53,347 nt of DNA from Scrofimicrobium canadense (lineage in GTDB: Bacteria > Actinomycetota > Actinomycetes > Actinomycetales > Actinomycetaceae). The notes below the pieces were generated by a model. That model searched no databases. It was not told the DNA's origin and saw only the letters and a list, made by a program, of their open reading frames with translations. This document shows positions 25,633 to 34,212 of this stretch, piece by piece. The position numbers and the translations under genes are program-made. How positions within the stretch are numbered: position 1 is the first letter of the stretch; each line of letters opens with the position of its first letter. The stretch covers positions 1 through 53,347 of the forward strand of contig NZ_VULO01000016.1 in assembly GCF_009696615.1 (NCBI RefSeq), given 5' to 3'.

Positions 25633-26667
25633 CTATTGGCTAACAGTACCTGAAAGAATTTCTGTAATTCTTGCTAAATCTTCTTCGTCCGCAAAGGTAA
25701 TGGTAATTTTCCCCCGTTTCTTTCCTTCAGTGACGGTAACTGAAGTATCCAAACGATCAGCTATCGCATTAGCCACCTGTAATGCGAATGCTGAGGGAGG
25801 CTTTCGTTCATTTTGGCCTCTCCGTTTTGCTCCATCGCCATCTTTCATTAGCCGAGCGAGCTCTTCGGTGCCTCTCACCGATATGCCCTCGGTAACAACC
25901 CGCTGAGTCAACACTTCCATCTGTTCTGGAGAATCAAGGCTAAGAATTGCCCGAGCATGACCTGCAGAGATTATCCCTGCGGCGACTCGTTGCTGCACGC
26001 TCGCAGGCAGTTTCAATAGCCTCAGCGTATTAGCGATTTGCGGACGAGACCTAGCTATCCGATCGGACAATTGTTCCTGTGTACATCCAAAGTCACGTAG
26101 AAGTTGTTGATATGCAGCCGCTTCTTCAAGTGGATTCAGTTGGACACGATGAAGGTTTTCTAGGAGGGCATCCCGCAGTAAGTCTTCATCTTCTACTTCC
26201 CGAACGATAGCTGGAATCTCATCCAATCCCGCAACTTGTACCGCGCGAAGACGGCGTTCACCCATGACAAGCTCATAACTATCCTGGTCTATGGGGCGTA
26301 CGACGATTGGTTGTAAGACGCCAACTTCGCGAATAGACGCGGCAAGTTGATCGATGTCCGATTGCTCGAATACTTGCCTAGGTTGTTTTGCATTCGCGAC
26401 AATCTTCTCGATAGGTAGTGCAACGAATGTTGCCCCAGGAACTTCAACTAACTCTGTTGTTTCACGTGAAACATTCTCGTTTGATGTTTCACGTGAAACA
26501 TTGCGTTGAGGATTAAGTAACTCTCGGGCTGACCCGCCTTCTAACCCAGAAGCATTTTTACCTAAACGATCCGGAATGAGGACATCTACTGGCTTTTCAG
26601 AAGCCGGTGGAATTAGAGCGCCCAGTCCTCGGCCTAGTCCCTTTCGAGGCTTACTCTTTGCCGTCAC
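25633..26667 (-). CDS. parB: Chromosome partitioning protein ParB
   Basis: The 344-residue protein binds parS, spreads with CTP and helps segregate origins. It has the ParB/Spo0J N-terminal domain (IVANAKQPRQVFEQSDIDQL, GERRLRAVQ near 159), the helix-turn-helix region (QLSDRIARSRPQIANTLRLL) and a C-terminal dimerisation domain. The GTG start overlaps the parA TGA as GTGA. The N-terminal part has the repeat NVSRET(SNE)NVSRET because two parS sites lie within the gene. Confidence 0.96.
   Translation of the reverse strand: MTAKSKPRKGLGRGLGALIPPASEKPVDVLIPDRLGKNASGLEGGSARELLNPQRNVSRETSNENVSRETTELVEVPGATFVALPIEKIVANAKQPRQVFEQSDIDQLAASIREVGVLQPIVVRPIDQDSYELVMGERRLRAVQVAGLDEIPAIVREVEDEDLLRDALLENLHRVQLNPLEEAAAYQQLLRDFGCTQEQLSDRIARSRPQIANTLRLLKLPASVQQRVAAGIISAGHARAILSLDSPEQMEVLTQRVVTEGISVRGTEELARLMKDGDGAKRRGQNERKPPSAFALQVANAIADRLDTSVTVTEGKKRGKITITFADEEDLARITEILSGTVSQ
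26458..26473. promoter_or_regulatory. parS site 1
   Basis: TGTTTCACGTGAAACA is a perfect match to the palindromic parS consensus bound by ParB. It is inside the parB coding region and lies 11 bases from a second identical site. Confidence 0.95.
26485..26500. promoter_or_regulatory. parS site 2
   Basis: This is a second perfect TGTTTCACGTGAAACA palindrome within parB. The paired sites, read in the same frame, encode the repeated hexapeptide NVSRET. Confidence 0.95.
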
Positions 26668-27545
26668 TTTTCATCTCCTAGGCGCTTTGCTAATTCTAGC
26701 GCTGCTTCACGGTACGCCACTGTACCCGTACCTCGAGGATCGTACGCGATTACAGTCTGCCCGTAACTGGGAGCTTCCGAGATGCGAACTGACCTGGGTA
26801 TTTCAGTATCAAAGACCTGCTGAGGAAAATGTTCGCGCACTTCATGAGCGACCTCAGCGCTCAACCGAGTTCGACCATCAACCATTGTCAATAGTAATGA
26901 CGCTACAGATAGGCGCGGATTAAGGCTTTCGCGTATACGTTCGACCGTCTGGACCAACAACGACAGTCCTTCTAGTGCGTAATACTCGGTCTGGACCGGA
27001 ATTAGCACCTGATCAGCAGCCACGAATGCGTTGACAGTAAGAAGGCCCAGTGAAGGTGGACAATCAATAAGAATTATGTCGAACTGACGCCCGTTCCGAA
27101 TATGATCTTCCACCGCATTTGCTAGAAGATATTCACGCCCTACCCGACCTGCCAGTTCTACTTCGGCACCAGCTAAGTCGATCGTGGCAGGACAGACGAA
27201 AAGCCCTTGATGCTCGGGAGATCGGACAATAATGTCTTCTAAGGCTTCCTCACCTACCAGGACATCATAGGTTGAAGGAACGCCTGACACATGTTCTATA
27301 CCAAGCGCGGTTGAGGCATTTCCTTGCGGGTCCACGTCTATGACGAGAACCTGTAGCCCTCCTGCTGCGAGACCGGCCGCTAGATTAACTGCGGTCGTAG
27401 TCTTCCCAACGCCACCCTTTTGATTACTTACCGCGATGACAGTGGTGTTCAATGGACGAGGGAACACAGCGTTATCAAGCTGTGCAAGCCGACTATTGTT
27501 TCGTGCTAACTCCGTAGCTAACGGTGTACTAGCTGAATTCGACAA
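26664..27545 (-). CDS. parA: Chromosome partitioning ATPase ParA
   Basis: The 293-residue Walker-type ATPase binds DNA and ParB-parS complexes to move origins. It shows the deviant Walker A KGGVGKTTTAVNLAAGLA near 43, VLVIDVDPQGNAST, and IILIDCPPSLGLL. The ATG at 27545 is 45 bases downstream of rsmG and the gene overlaps parB by four bases. Confidence 0.97.
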   Translation of the reverse strand: MSNSASTPLATELARNNSRLAQLDNAVFPRPLNTTVIAVSNQKGGVGKTTTAVNLAAGLAAGGLQVLVIDVDPQGNASTALGIEHVSGVPSTYDVLVGEEALEDIIVRSPEHQGLFVCPATIDLAGAEVELAGRVGREYLLANAVEDHIRNGRQFDIILIDCPPSLGLLTVNAFVAADQVLIPVQTEYYALEGLSLLVQTVERIRESLNPRLSVASLLLTMVDGRTRLSAEVAHEVREHFPQQVFDTEIPRSVRISEAPSYGQTVIAYDPRGTGTVAYREAALELAKRLGDEK

Positions 27546-27589
27546 TTCTTCACCTCTTCCATGTGTAGTCTAATCGTATCTACCGACGA

Positions 27590-28243
27590 CTAACTTGATA
27601 CACGCGAACACTCAACGACATAGGTGGATTCCCCATCGAGAACCGACACCACTTCATGTACAGATGCATCCAAATGATAGCGGCGAAGTTCCGTTGCCGC
27701 TCTCTCAACTTCTTCGGTCGCCCTCTTTCCTTTGAGTGCGAGTAACCGCCCGTGCGGGGCAATCAACTTCGACGTTAGTCGAATCAGCTTATCGAGACTC
27801 GCCACGGCTCGAGCTGTGACTACATCGGCGCGGATTTTTCCTTTAAGATCTTCGGAACGTGCGCACATAATCTCCACGTTATCGAGCCCAATCTCGCTTC
27901 GTACCTCGTCGAGCCACTGGCAGCGACGTTCCATCGCCTCGACCAAAAATACTTCTAAGTCGGGGCGAGCGCACGCTATAACAATCCCAGGAAGTCCCGC
28001 GCCCGAACCAACATCGAGAACACTACCTTTAGCTGGCAGATATGGAAGAAGTGCCGCACAGTTAACGATATGCCTCGACCAGATACGAGAAACTTCGCGA
28101 GGTCCTATGAGCCCTCGTTCCTCTCCCTCTTCAGATAGCATGTGAGCAAAATGCTCAACCGCTGGAAACCCAGTTCTGAAGAGGGAGTGGACAGCTTCCG
28201 TTGCTTCTTCACTCACTGGCTTCGACCGGAGCCAAGATAACAA
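27590..28243 (-). CDS. rsmG: 16S rRNA (guanine-527-N7) methyltransferase RsmG
   Basis: The product of about 217 residues (GidB) methylates G527 of 16S rRNA with S-adenosylmethionine. The AdoMet site reads VLDVGSGAGLPGIVIA near 76, and VEAMERRCQWLDEV follows. The start is uncertain: TTG 28243 overlaps jag by 35 bases, while GTG 28216 would overlap by 8. Either leaves the enzyme complete. Loss of this enzyme confers low-level streptomycin resistance in several bacteria; here it looks intact. Confidence 0.94.
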   Translation of the reverse strand: MLSWLRSKPVSEEATEAVHSLFRTGFPAVEHFAHMLSEEGEERGLIGPREVSRIWSRHIVNCAALLPYLPAKGSVLDVGSGAGLPGIVIACARPDLEVFLVEAMERRCQWLDEVRSEIGLDNVEIMCARSEDLKGKIRADVVTARAVASLDKLIRLTSKLIAPHGRLLALKGKRATEEVERAATELRRYHLDASVHEVVSVLDGESTYVVECSRVSS

Positions 28244-28709
28244 CGCATCGTGATGGTTCGACGCCTTCTGACTCAGACACTAGTCCTGCTTCGGCTACCA
28301 CATCGTGGCACACCTTCCGCTCAAAAGGATTCATCGGGTCAAGCTTTACGTTTTCACCGTGAGCTCTCACGCGTGCGATCGCCTCTTCTGCGACCCCCCG
28401 CAGTTCAGCTTTCCGTGAAACCCTATATCCGTCAATATCCAGCATCAGTCGAGTACGTTCACCGGTGGAGTTCTGCACCGCCAGGCGGGTGAGTTCTTGT
28501 AGTGCATCAAGTACCTCACCTTCTTCGCCTACTAACCTGGATAAACTAGTACCGGGACGATCTGCGATTACAGCCACCGATGCCCTGTCGTTCTCTACAT
28601 CTATCTCGATATCGCCTTCCATGTCAGCTATATCTAGCAACTCTTCTAGATAATCTGCAGCAAGGTCGCCTTCTTCTTCAAGCTGTTTAATGCGTTCCTT
28701 ATCGCTCAT
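28209..28709 (-). CDS. jag: Jag/KhpB RNA-binding protein (KH-R3H)
   Basis: The 166-residue protein has a KH domain (GTSLSRLVGEEGEVLDALQ near 53-71) and an R3H domain (YRVSRKAELRGVAEEAIARV and MNPFERKVCHDVVAEA) but no long N-terminal Jag domain, as is usual in Actinobacteria. It binds RNA, probably with KhpA, and is encoded beside yidC in the conserved order. Confidence 0.93.
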   Translation of the reverse strand: MSDKERIKQLEEEGDLAADYLEELLDIADMEGDIEIDVENDRASVAVIADRPGTSLSRLVGEEGEVLDALQELTRLAVQNSTGERTRLMLDIDGYRVSRKAELRGVAEEAIARVRAHGENVKLDPMNPFERKVCHDVVAEAGLVSESEGVEPSRCVVILAPVEASE

Positions 28710-28715
28710 AGTTCC

Positions 28716-30083
28716 TCAGTTCTTACCTTTAGAACCCTTGCCTGGGTTCCCACGCTTTCTTTGTTGAGCTCGCCGTGCTTGACGTCGTTTCTCAATTTCT
28801 TCAGGGGTTAGATTAGCGCCCGGCTTAGAGGCCTTCCGTTGCTCCTTTTTCGCAGCACGCGCCTCAGCCTTGGCCTGTTCCTCGACACTACGCCGTTCCA
28901 ACTCGGCTCTGCGGGCCCGCTGCTCACGCGTCAATTTCTTTGGCTGACGTGCTTGACGAGATGAACTATTCTTTTGCGCGACACGCGCTGCAGCAATACC
29001 TTTCATCCACTCTTTGTCAGGCAATGTTTTCCACGGCTCGACAGCTAGATTGCGGTAGATACCTAGTTGATCAGCCGCAGTCCAAGACTCAGGAAAATTC
29101 TGGTCCACATGGTCACGTTTGGCCTTTGACTTAACTTCAACCAAAGTCTTCTCTTGTAATTCCAGCAACTCAGGGGAGTCTTTTACTAACTCTGCACTCG
29201 CTGACTGATATTGCTCAAAGAAAGGTTTAGCCCACGCCTGGTACTTTTTCTCTCTCTTCTCCACCAATTCTTTGTATGCAGGAGAACCTGGCGTTGGAAG
29301 TACTTTGATAACCCACAACTGCTGCGCCCAAGAAAATACAGTTGTTGTCACCATATAGATAAGAAGGGCCATCATGAAGACAAGCCCCGTAAAAACAAAC
29401 ATCGCTGGCATCAGATACATCATCATCTTTTGCGAACGAACCATAGGATTATTCGGATCCGACGCAGCAGGCATGTTCTTTGTCGTCGACATACGCATAG
29501 TGAGGAATTGGAAAGTTACCATCACTAGAATTAGGAATACGAAGACAAGTTTGAGTGCACCCGGGGTTGTTGTCAGTGTGTCAAAAAGAGAAACACCCAA
29601 GAAGTCTGAATTGTAAATATTTGTGGCAACCTCAGTGTCCAGTGGCCCCAAATTAGGATACAGATAGGTTCCGCTATGAAGCGCGACTACCGCAAAAATG
29701 ACGCGATAGAGGGCAAAGAGTACCGGCATTTGCACCAGCATCGGTAGACAAGATGAATACGGTGATGTCCCTGCTTTTTTGTACAGAGCCATCATCTCTT
29801 CGCTTTGACGCTGCCTCGATGCAACGTCAGTCTTTCCTTTGTACTTGGCTTGAAGCTTTTGTAACTGAGGCTGAATTGCCTGCATGCCTCTAGTCGAGCG
29901 TATCTGCTTGATATAGAGAGGAATAATTGCAGCACGAATAAGCAGCGTGAGTATGACGATGGATACTACCCATCCAGCACCGCCCGAACCTAAGCCGATG
30001 AATACGACAAAATCGTGAATCTTCATCCAGATCCAGGCAAACGCAACAATAATCCAGTGAAGATACTTATCCACAAAGTCCAC
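28716..30083 (-). CDS. yidC: Membrane protein insertase YidC
   Basis: The 455-residue protein inserts membrane proteins alone or with SecYEG. Five or so hydrophobic segments precede a long, very basic C-terminal tail (about 365-455, rich in Arg, Lys and Ala) that probably contacts the ribosome. Family segments include LTLLIRAAIIPLYIKQIRST and GTSPYSSCLPMLVQMPVLFA. There is no large periplasmic domain, as expected for Gram-positive YidC/OxaA. Confidence 0.96.
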   Translation of the reverse strand: MDFVDKYLHWIIVAFAWIWMKIHDFVVFIGLGSGGAGWVVSIVILTLLIRAAIIPLYIKQIRSTRGMQAIQPQLQKLQAKYKGKTDVASRQRQSEEMMALYKKAGTSPYSSCLPMLVQMPVLFALYRVIFAVVALHSGTYLYPNLGPLDTEVATNIYNSDFLGVSLFDTLTTTPGALKLVFVFLILVMVTFQFLTMRMSTTKNMPAASDPNNPMVRSQKMMMYLMPAMFVFTGLVFMMALLIYMVTTTVFSWAQQLWVIKVLPTPGSPAYKELVEKREKKYQAWAKPFFEQYQSASAELVKDSPELLELQEKTLVEVKSKAKRDHVDQNFPESWTAADQLGIYRNLAVEPWKTLPDKEWMKGIAAARVAQKNSSSRQARQPKKLTREQRARRAELERRSVEEQAKAEARAAKKEQRKASKPGANLTPEEIEKRRQARRAQQRKRGNPGKGSKGKN

Positions 30084-30163
30084 TAAGGGAACCTCTCTCC
30101 TTAAGGCGCCATTCGCCTTTCATACTTTAGACCGGAAGCTACCAATCGCCCCAATTTGGGAAA

Positions 30164-30463
30164 TCATGGTTCTTCCTCCGACAGATCATAGCCAACCCAG
30201 TCCGGCGGGGGGACCCACTTCGGTGCATGCCACATTCCTTTACTCGGGACATGGTCAACACCGCCTTTTGACCAGGGGTTGCAACGAAGTATGCGCCACG
30301 TAGCCAAAAGAATCCCCTTCATCGGTCCGTGTCGCTTCAAAGCTTGCACAGCATAGTCCGAACACGTTGGATAATAACGACAACGCCGCGGCAGCCCGGG
30401 CGAAATGTACTTCTGGTATAAGACGACCGGATATATAAGCAGTTGGCTTACCCACCCGCTCAC
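30164..30463 (-). CDS. yidD: Membrane protein insertion efficiency factor YidD
   Basis: The 99-residue protein has all YidD signatures: YQKYISPGLPRRCRYYPTCS followed by DYAVQALKRHG, and RCNPWSKGGVDHVP. It is a small membrane-associated protein that helps YidC. The GTG start overlaps the stop of rnpA (TAGTG), suggesting coupling. Confidence 0.95.
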   Translation of the reverse strand: MSGWVSQLLIYPVVLYQKYISPGLPRRCRYYPTCSDYAVQALKRHGPMKGILLATWRILRCNPWSKGGVDHVPSKGMWHAPKWVPPPDWVGYDLSEEEP

Positions 30464-30828
30464 TATTTGTCACCAAGTTTCTCTATTGCCCGGCCAAGGA
30501 GTTCATCCACTGCCTTCGCCAAACATGTATACGACGCGGATGATGCTCTAGATCGCGCCAGTACCACAACCTTGCTGCCCGATGGCAACCGATCAAGGCG
30601 CTCACGCATCAGGTGCCGTAACCGTCTTTTAACTCGGTTGCGATCTACCGCCAATGGAATTTCTCTCTTAGAAATAGTGAAACCTACCAAAGGAGATACG
30701 CTAATCGCCGCACCCTCATCGGGTACGGCGATTGCAATAGTCAACAGACCATTTCCACATTTGACGCCACATCGCATGGAGCGGCCAAAATCTTGACCGT
30801 CCACCATACGATTTAGGCGACTAAGCAC
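30463..30828 (-). CDS. rnpA: Ribonuclease P protein component
   Basis: The 121-residue basic protein contains the RnpA signature (ISKREIPLAVDRNRVKRRLR with RHLMRE) that binds RNase P RNA for tRNA 5' maturation. The GTG start lies six bases after the rpmH stop. Order rpmH-rnpA-yidD-yidC is conserved. Confidence 0.95.
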   Translation of the reverse strand: MLSRLNRMVDGQDFGRSMRCGVKCGNGLLTIAIAVPDEGAAISVSPLVGFTISKREIPLAVDRNRVKRRLRHLMRERLDRLPSGSKVVVLARSRASSASYTCLAKAVDELLGRAIEKLGDK

Positions 30829-30834
30829 CGCTAT

Positions 30835-30972
30835 CTAGACAGCGATACGGGAACGGCCTTTGCTGCGACGGTTCGCTAAAACCGCGCGGCCCGCACGCGT
30901 ACGCATGCGCAGACGGAAGCCGTGCACCTTATGGCGACGGCGGTTATTCGGTTGGTATGTACGCTTAGTCAC
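30835..30972 (-). CDS. rpmH: 50S ribosomal protein L34
   Basis: The 45-residue, highly basic protein begins [20 protein letters not shown] and continues with [20 protein letters not shown], a full-length L34. The start is GTG at 30972 with a good GAGGAGA ribosome binding site. It is the first gene of the operon that ends with parB, and is divergent from dnaA. Confidence 0.97.
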   Translation of the reverse strand: MTKRTYQPNNRRRHKVHGFRLRMRTRAGRAVLANRRSKGRSRIAV

Positions 30973-31325
30973 GACAGATCTCCTCGTTCACATATGCCCA
31001 CAAAGACTATCGGCACATGGTTCAGCGGTCAATGTCATCACCAACGACAACCGATTTCGTCGGATATCCCCAACTGTGCACATATCTGTGGATAAGTAAT
31101 CCCCACACTTGTGGGTTTTCCACAACGTCGGTGGATAACTAACATGAACAATGCGCAACAGATAAGGGAAAATCCTTGAAATAACAACAGTGTAACTACA
31201 TCGAAGGATTTCCACAGGTTTAGCCCCAGGGTGGGGATTGAACTCAAAAAGAGGTAAGCTAGGCAAGACTTATCAACATCTAACGTGTGTAAAATCACTG
31301 GCAATCACAGGAGCATCCGGAGCAT
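30973..31325. other. rpmH-dnaA intergenic region with DnaA boxes (possible origin or dnaA autoregulation)
   Basis: A perfect DnaA box (TGTGGATAA, 31087-31095) is followed by near matches TTTTCCACA (31116-31124), GGTGGATAA (31130-31138) and ATTTCCACA (31208-31216). The region holds the divergent promoters of rpmH and dnaA. These boxes suggest DnaA autoregulation or part of oriC. No gene is seen. Confidence 0.65.
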
Positions 31326-32723
31326 ATGGCCGACATTCCTTTGACTGAGGCCTGGCATCAGGCCCTCGATAGTCTGGACCCTTCCTCAGTCGGCCCCGCA
31401 CACGCGGCTTTTTTGGCGAATACCAAGCCTTTAGGGGATATCGAAGGCACCATTCTTCTCGCTGTTCCCAATGAATTCACCAAAAGTTTCATCGAAAATA
31501 GGCTTTCTGGCGAACTCACTGCAGCTCTTCAAAATTTTTTGAGTAGGAATTTACGAATTGCAGTCACCGTTGATTCCTCTCTCGAAGAAGAACCTCAGCC
31601 GCAAGCAGTCCCAGAAATACCTCTCGCACAGCCGCCTACGCAATCACCTTCTACTCCCGGTACTTTTTCCATCGACACTGCTGAAACGACACAGCTCAAT
31701 CCGAAGTATCTCTTCGACACCTATGTCATTGGTCCTTCCAACCGTTTTGCCCACGCTGCAGCTGTTGCCGTAGCGGAAGCTCCTGCCAAAGCCTACAACC
31801 CTCTCTTTATCTATGGTGGCTCTGGCCTTGGTAAAACTCACCTACTCCATGCAATCGGCCATTACGCACTTTCTCTCTACCCCCATTTAGGAGTGCGGTA
31901 CGTTAACTCAGAGGAATTCACCAACGATTTCATCAACGCTATTCGTGAGGATCGCACGGAAGAGTTTCAACGTAAATACCGTCAAGTCGATATTCTTCTC
32001 ATTGATGACATTCAGTTCATTCAGGGCAAAGAGCAGACCGTCGAAGAATTTTTCCACACCTTCAATACCCTCCACAATGCAAACAAACAGGTAGTGATTA
32101 CTTCCGACCTGCCTCCCAAACATCTATCGGGATTTGAAGACCGTTTGCGTTCACGTTTTGAGTGGGGTCTCTTAACAGATGTACAACCACCAGATTTGGA
32201 AACACGCATTGCCATCTTGCAAAAGAAAGCTGCTGCAGAAAACATTGAAGTCCCCCCGGAAGTACTGGAGTTCATCGCCTCACGAATCTCAGCAAACATT
32301 CGTGAGCTTGAAGGATCAATGCTGCGAGTAACTGCCTTCGCAAACCTCACTGGTAACCCCATTGATCTTCAGTTAGCAACGATGGTCCTCAAAGACATCA
32401 TTTCAGATCCCGAAGACCAAGAGATTACTGCTGCGCTCATCATGGGACAAACTGCCGCCTATTTTGGCGTGACGATGGACCAGCTATGCAGTACTGATCG
32501 GTCACGAACAATGGTTGAAGCGCGACAAATTGCCATGTATCTATGCAGGGAACTCACAGACCTTTCCCTTCCCAGGATCGGCGAAACATTCGGTGGGCGC
32601 GACCACACCACTGTCATGCACGCGAACAAGAAAATCACGGGCCTTATGGCAGAGCGCAGGGAGACTTTCAATCACGTCACTGAACTGACCAACCGCATAA
32701 AAAATAAGGCTCGTGGCAACTAA
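31326..32723 (+). CDS. dnaA: Chromosomal replication initiator protein DnaA
   Basis: The 465-residue AAA+ protein opens the replication origin. It has an N-terminal DnaB-interacting domain, a Pro/Gln-rich linker (about 85-125), Walker A GGSGLGKTHL near 164, Walker B ILLIDDIQFIQG near 225 and a C-terminal DNA-binding domain with GGRDHTTVMHANKKI. GGAG precedes the ATG. Confidence 0.98.
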   Translation: MADIPLTEAWHQALDSLDPSSVGPAHAAFLANTKPLGDIEGTILLAVPNEFTKSFIENRLSGELTAALQNFLSRNLRIAVTVDSSLEEEPQPQAVPEIPLAQPPTQSPSTPGTFSIDTAETTQLNPKYLFDTYVIGPSNRFAHAAAVAVAEAPAKAYNPLFIYGGSGLGKTHLLHAIGHYALSLYPHLGVRYVNSEEFTNDFINAIREDRTEEFQRKYRQVDILLIDDIQFIQGKEQTVEEFFHTFNTLHNANKQVVITSDLPPKHLSGFEDRLRSRFEWGLLTDVQPPDLETRIAILQKKAAAENIEVPPEVLEFIASRISANIRELEGSMLRVTAFANLTGNPIDLQLATMVLKDIISDPEDQEITAALIMGQTAAYFGVTMDQLCSTDRSRTMVEARQIAMYLCRELTDLSLPRIGETFGGRDHTTVMHANKKITGLMAERRETFNHVTELTNRIKNKARGN

Positions 32724-33049
32724 ATTCACAGCACGTGTGAATTCGTTGTGTATAGACGGCGTGTCGCTGGGGATTATGGAGAACTTTTTGTGAACTCGTT
32801 TCAGTCACGTTTTTTCAGATTCACAGATCCTCAGCGTTCTTACCCACTCCCTCCACAGGCTGTACCCAATTCAATTCGCACATCGAACTGCGTAAACTCA
32901 AAGTATCCACAGTCTCCACACCCCCTACTACTATGACTAACTTATTCATTAGAAGTTTCCTGTGGACCCGCACATCAGTGAAATGTGGGGCTGCAACACA
33001 CTTACAGCCATCAATGTAGAGTTAGACCCAGAGCGAGAAGGAGTCACCA
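32724..33049. other. dnaA-dnaN intergenic region, likely part of oriC
   Basis: In most Actinobacteria oriC lies here. The region contains a palindrome right after the dnaA stop (AATTCACA, 5-nt gap, TGTGAATT; 32723-32743), T-rich tracts near 32785-32820, and DnaA-box-like elements: GTATCCACA at 32903-32911, TCTCCACA at 32913-32920, CCTCCACAG near 32870 and TGTGGACCC near 32961. None is a perfect box. No gene is seen. Confidence 0.6.
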
Positions 33050-34210
33050 TTGTTTGAGACCTCACATCAGGGAATGAAGATTAAAGCTGCTCGTGACGCG
33101 CTATCTGAGGCTGTGCAATGGGCAGTCCGTGCTTTACCTGCACGCCCACCTGTTCCAATCCTCGCCGGAGTGAAGCTATCTGCACATGATGGGATTCTTC
33201 AACTCTCAACATTTGATCGTGAAGTTTCAGCGCGAGCAGAAATACCCGTGGATATTGAGTCCAGCGGCGAGGCACTGGTTTCTGGGAAACTTCTTTCTGA
33301 AATCACGCGGTCACTGCCAAACAGGGATGTGAGCCTCAATGTTGATGGTTCACATGTGGTTCTTACATGCGGAAACGCAAGTTTTAATCTTTCAACAATG
33401 TCGCTGGATGACTACCCAACCTTTCCTCCACTTCCAGAAGAGTTGGGGACTATTGATGCTCAAGAGTTCGCTCGAGCCATTCAGCAAGTTGTGATTGCCG
33501 CATCGAAAGATGAAGCAATACCACTTCTTACTGGCATTCAAGTGATGATTGACGGCAACAAAATTACACTTCTTGCCACTGACCGTTATCGTCTGGCACT
33601 GCGTGAAGTTGAATGGGAACCTGTTTCTCCTGATCTTCAGTCGATTATCCTCGTCAAATCGAAAGTCCTTGCTGATGTCGCAAAATCGATGGCGGGGGGT
33701 GGGAATACTTCTCTTCACCTTAGTGATGGCCAGGAACCGGGAAGATCATCACTCATAGGTTTTAGTGCTGGATCCCGACAGGCAACGTCTGTCCTCATGG
33801 ATGGTGACTATCCGCCAGTAATGAAACTCTTCCCGGAAGAAACACCTTTGACTTATGCCTGCAATAGGCAAGAGCTTCTTGAAGCTGTACGTCGTGTATC
33901 CCTCGTTGCAGAACGTAAGACTTCGATCCGGTTACATTTCACTGACGGTGCACTTCATCTTGAGGCCGGTCAAGGCGATGTTGCTGCAGCGCGCGAATCT
34001 GTCGAAATGCATACCGAGTGCGAAGATCTTCTCACAGCATTCAATCCTCAGTATCTTCAGGAAGGATTGGCGGTTACAGATACTGATTTTGTGAACTTTG
34101 GTTTTACCGATCCAAAGAAAGCTGCTGTTGTTCAAGGGCAGGTTTCATTAGAAGAACAACCCGACCGGGCTTTCCGTTACCTTCTGATGCCAATACAATA
34201 TGGTGTTTAG
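33050..34210 (+). CDS. dnaN: DNA polymerase III beta sliding clamp
   Basis: The 386-residue protein is the ring-shaped processivity clamp, made of three similar domains. It shows AVQWAVRALPARPPVPILAG near the start and the ending RYLLMPIQYGV. The start is taken as TTG 33050 because GAAGGAG lies eight bases upstream; the internal ATG at 33074, where most homologues begin, has only a poorly spaced AGGGA. Confidence 0.96.
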   Translation: MFETSHQGMKIKAARDALSEAVQWAVRALPARPPVPILAGVKLSAHDGILQLSTFDREVSARAEIPVDIESSGEALVSGKLLSEITRSLPNRDVSLNVDGSHVVLTCGNASFNLSTMSLDDYPTFPPLPEELGTIDAQEFARAIQQVVIAASKDEAIPLLTGIQVMIDGNKITLLATDRYRLALREVEWEPVSPDLQSIILVKSKVLADVAKSMAGGGNTSLHLSDGQEPGRSSLIGFSAGSRQATSVLMDGDYPPVMKLFPEETPLTYACNRQELLEAVRRVSLVAERKTSIRLHFTDGALHLEAGQGDVAAARESVEMHTECEDLLTAFNPQYLQEGLAVTDTDFVNFGFTDPKKAAVVQGQVSLEEQPDRAFRYLLMPIQYGV

Positions 34211-34212
34211 GC

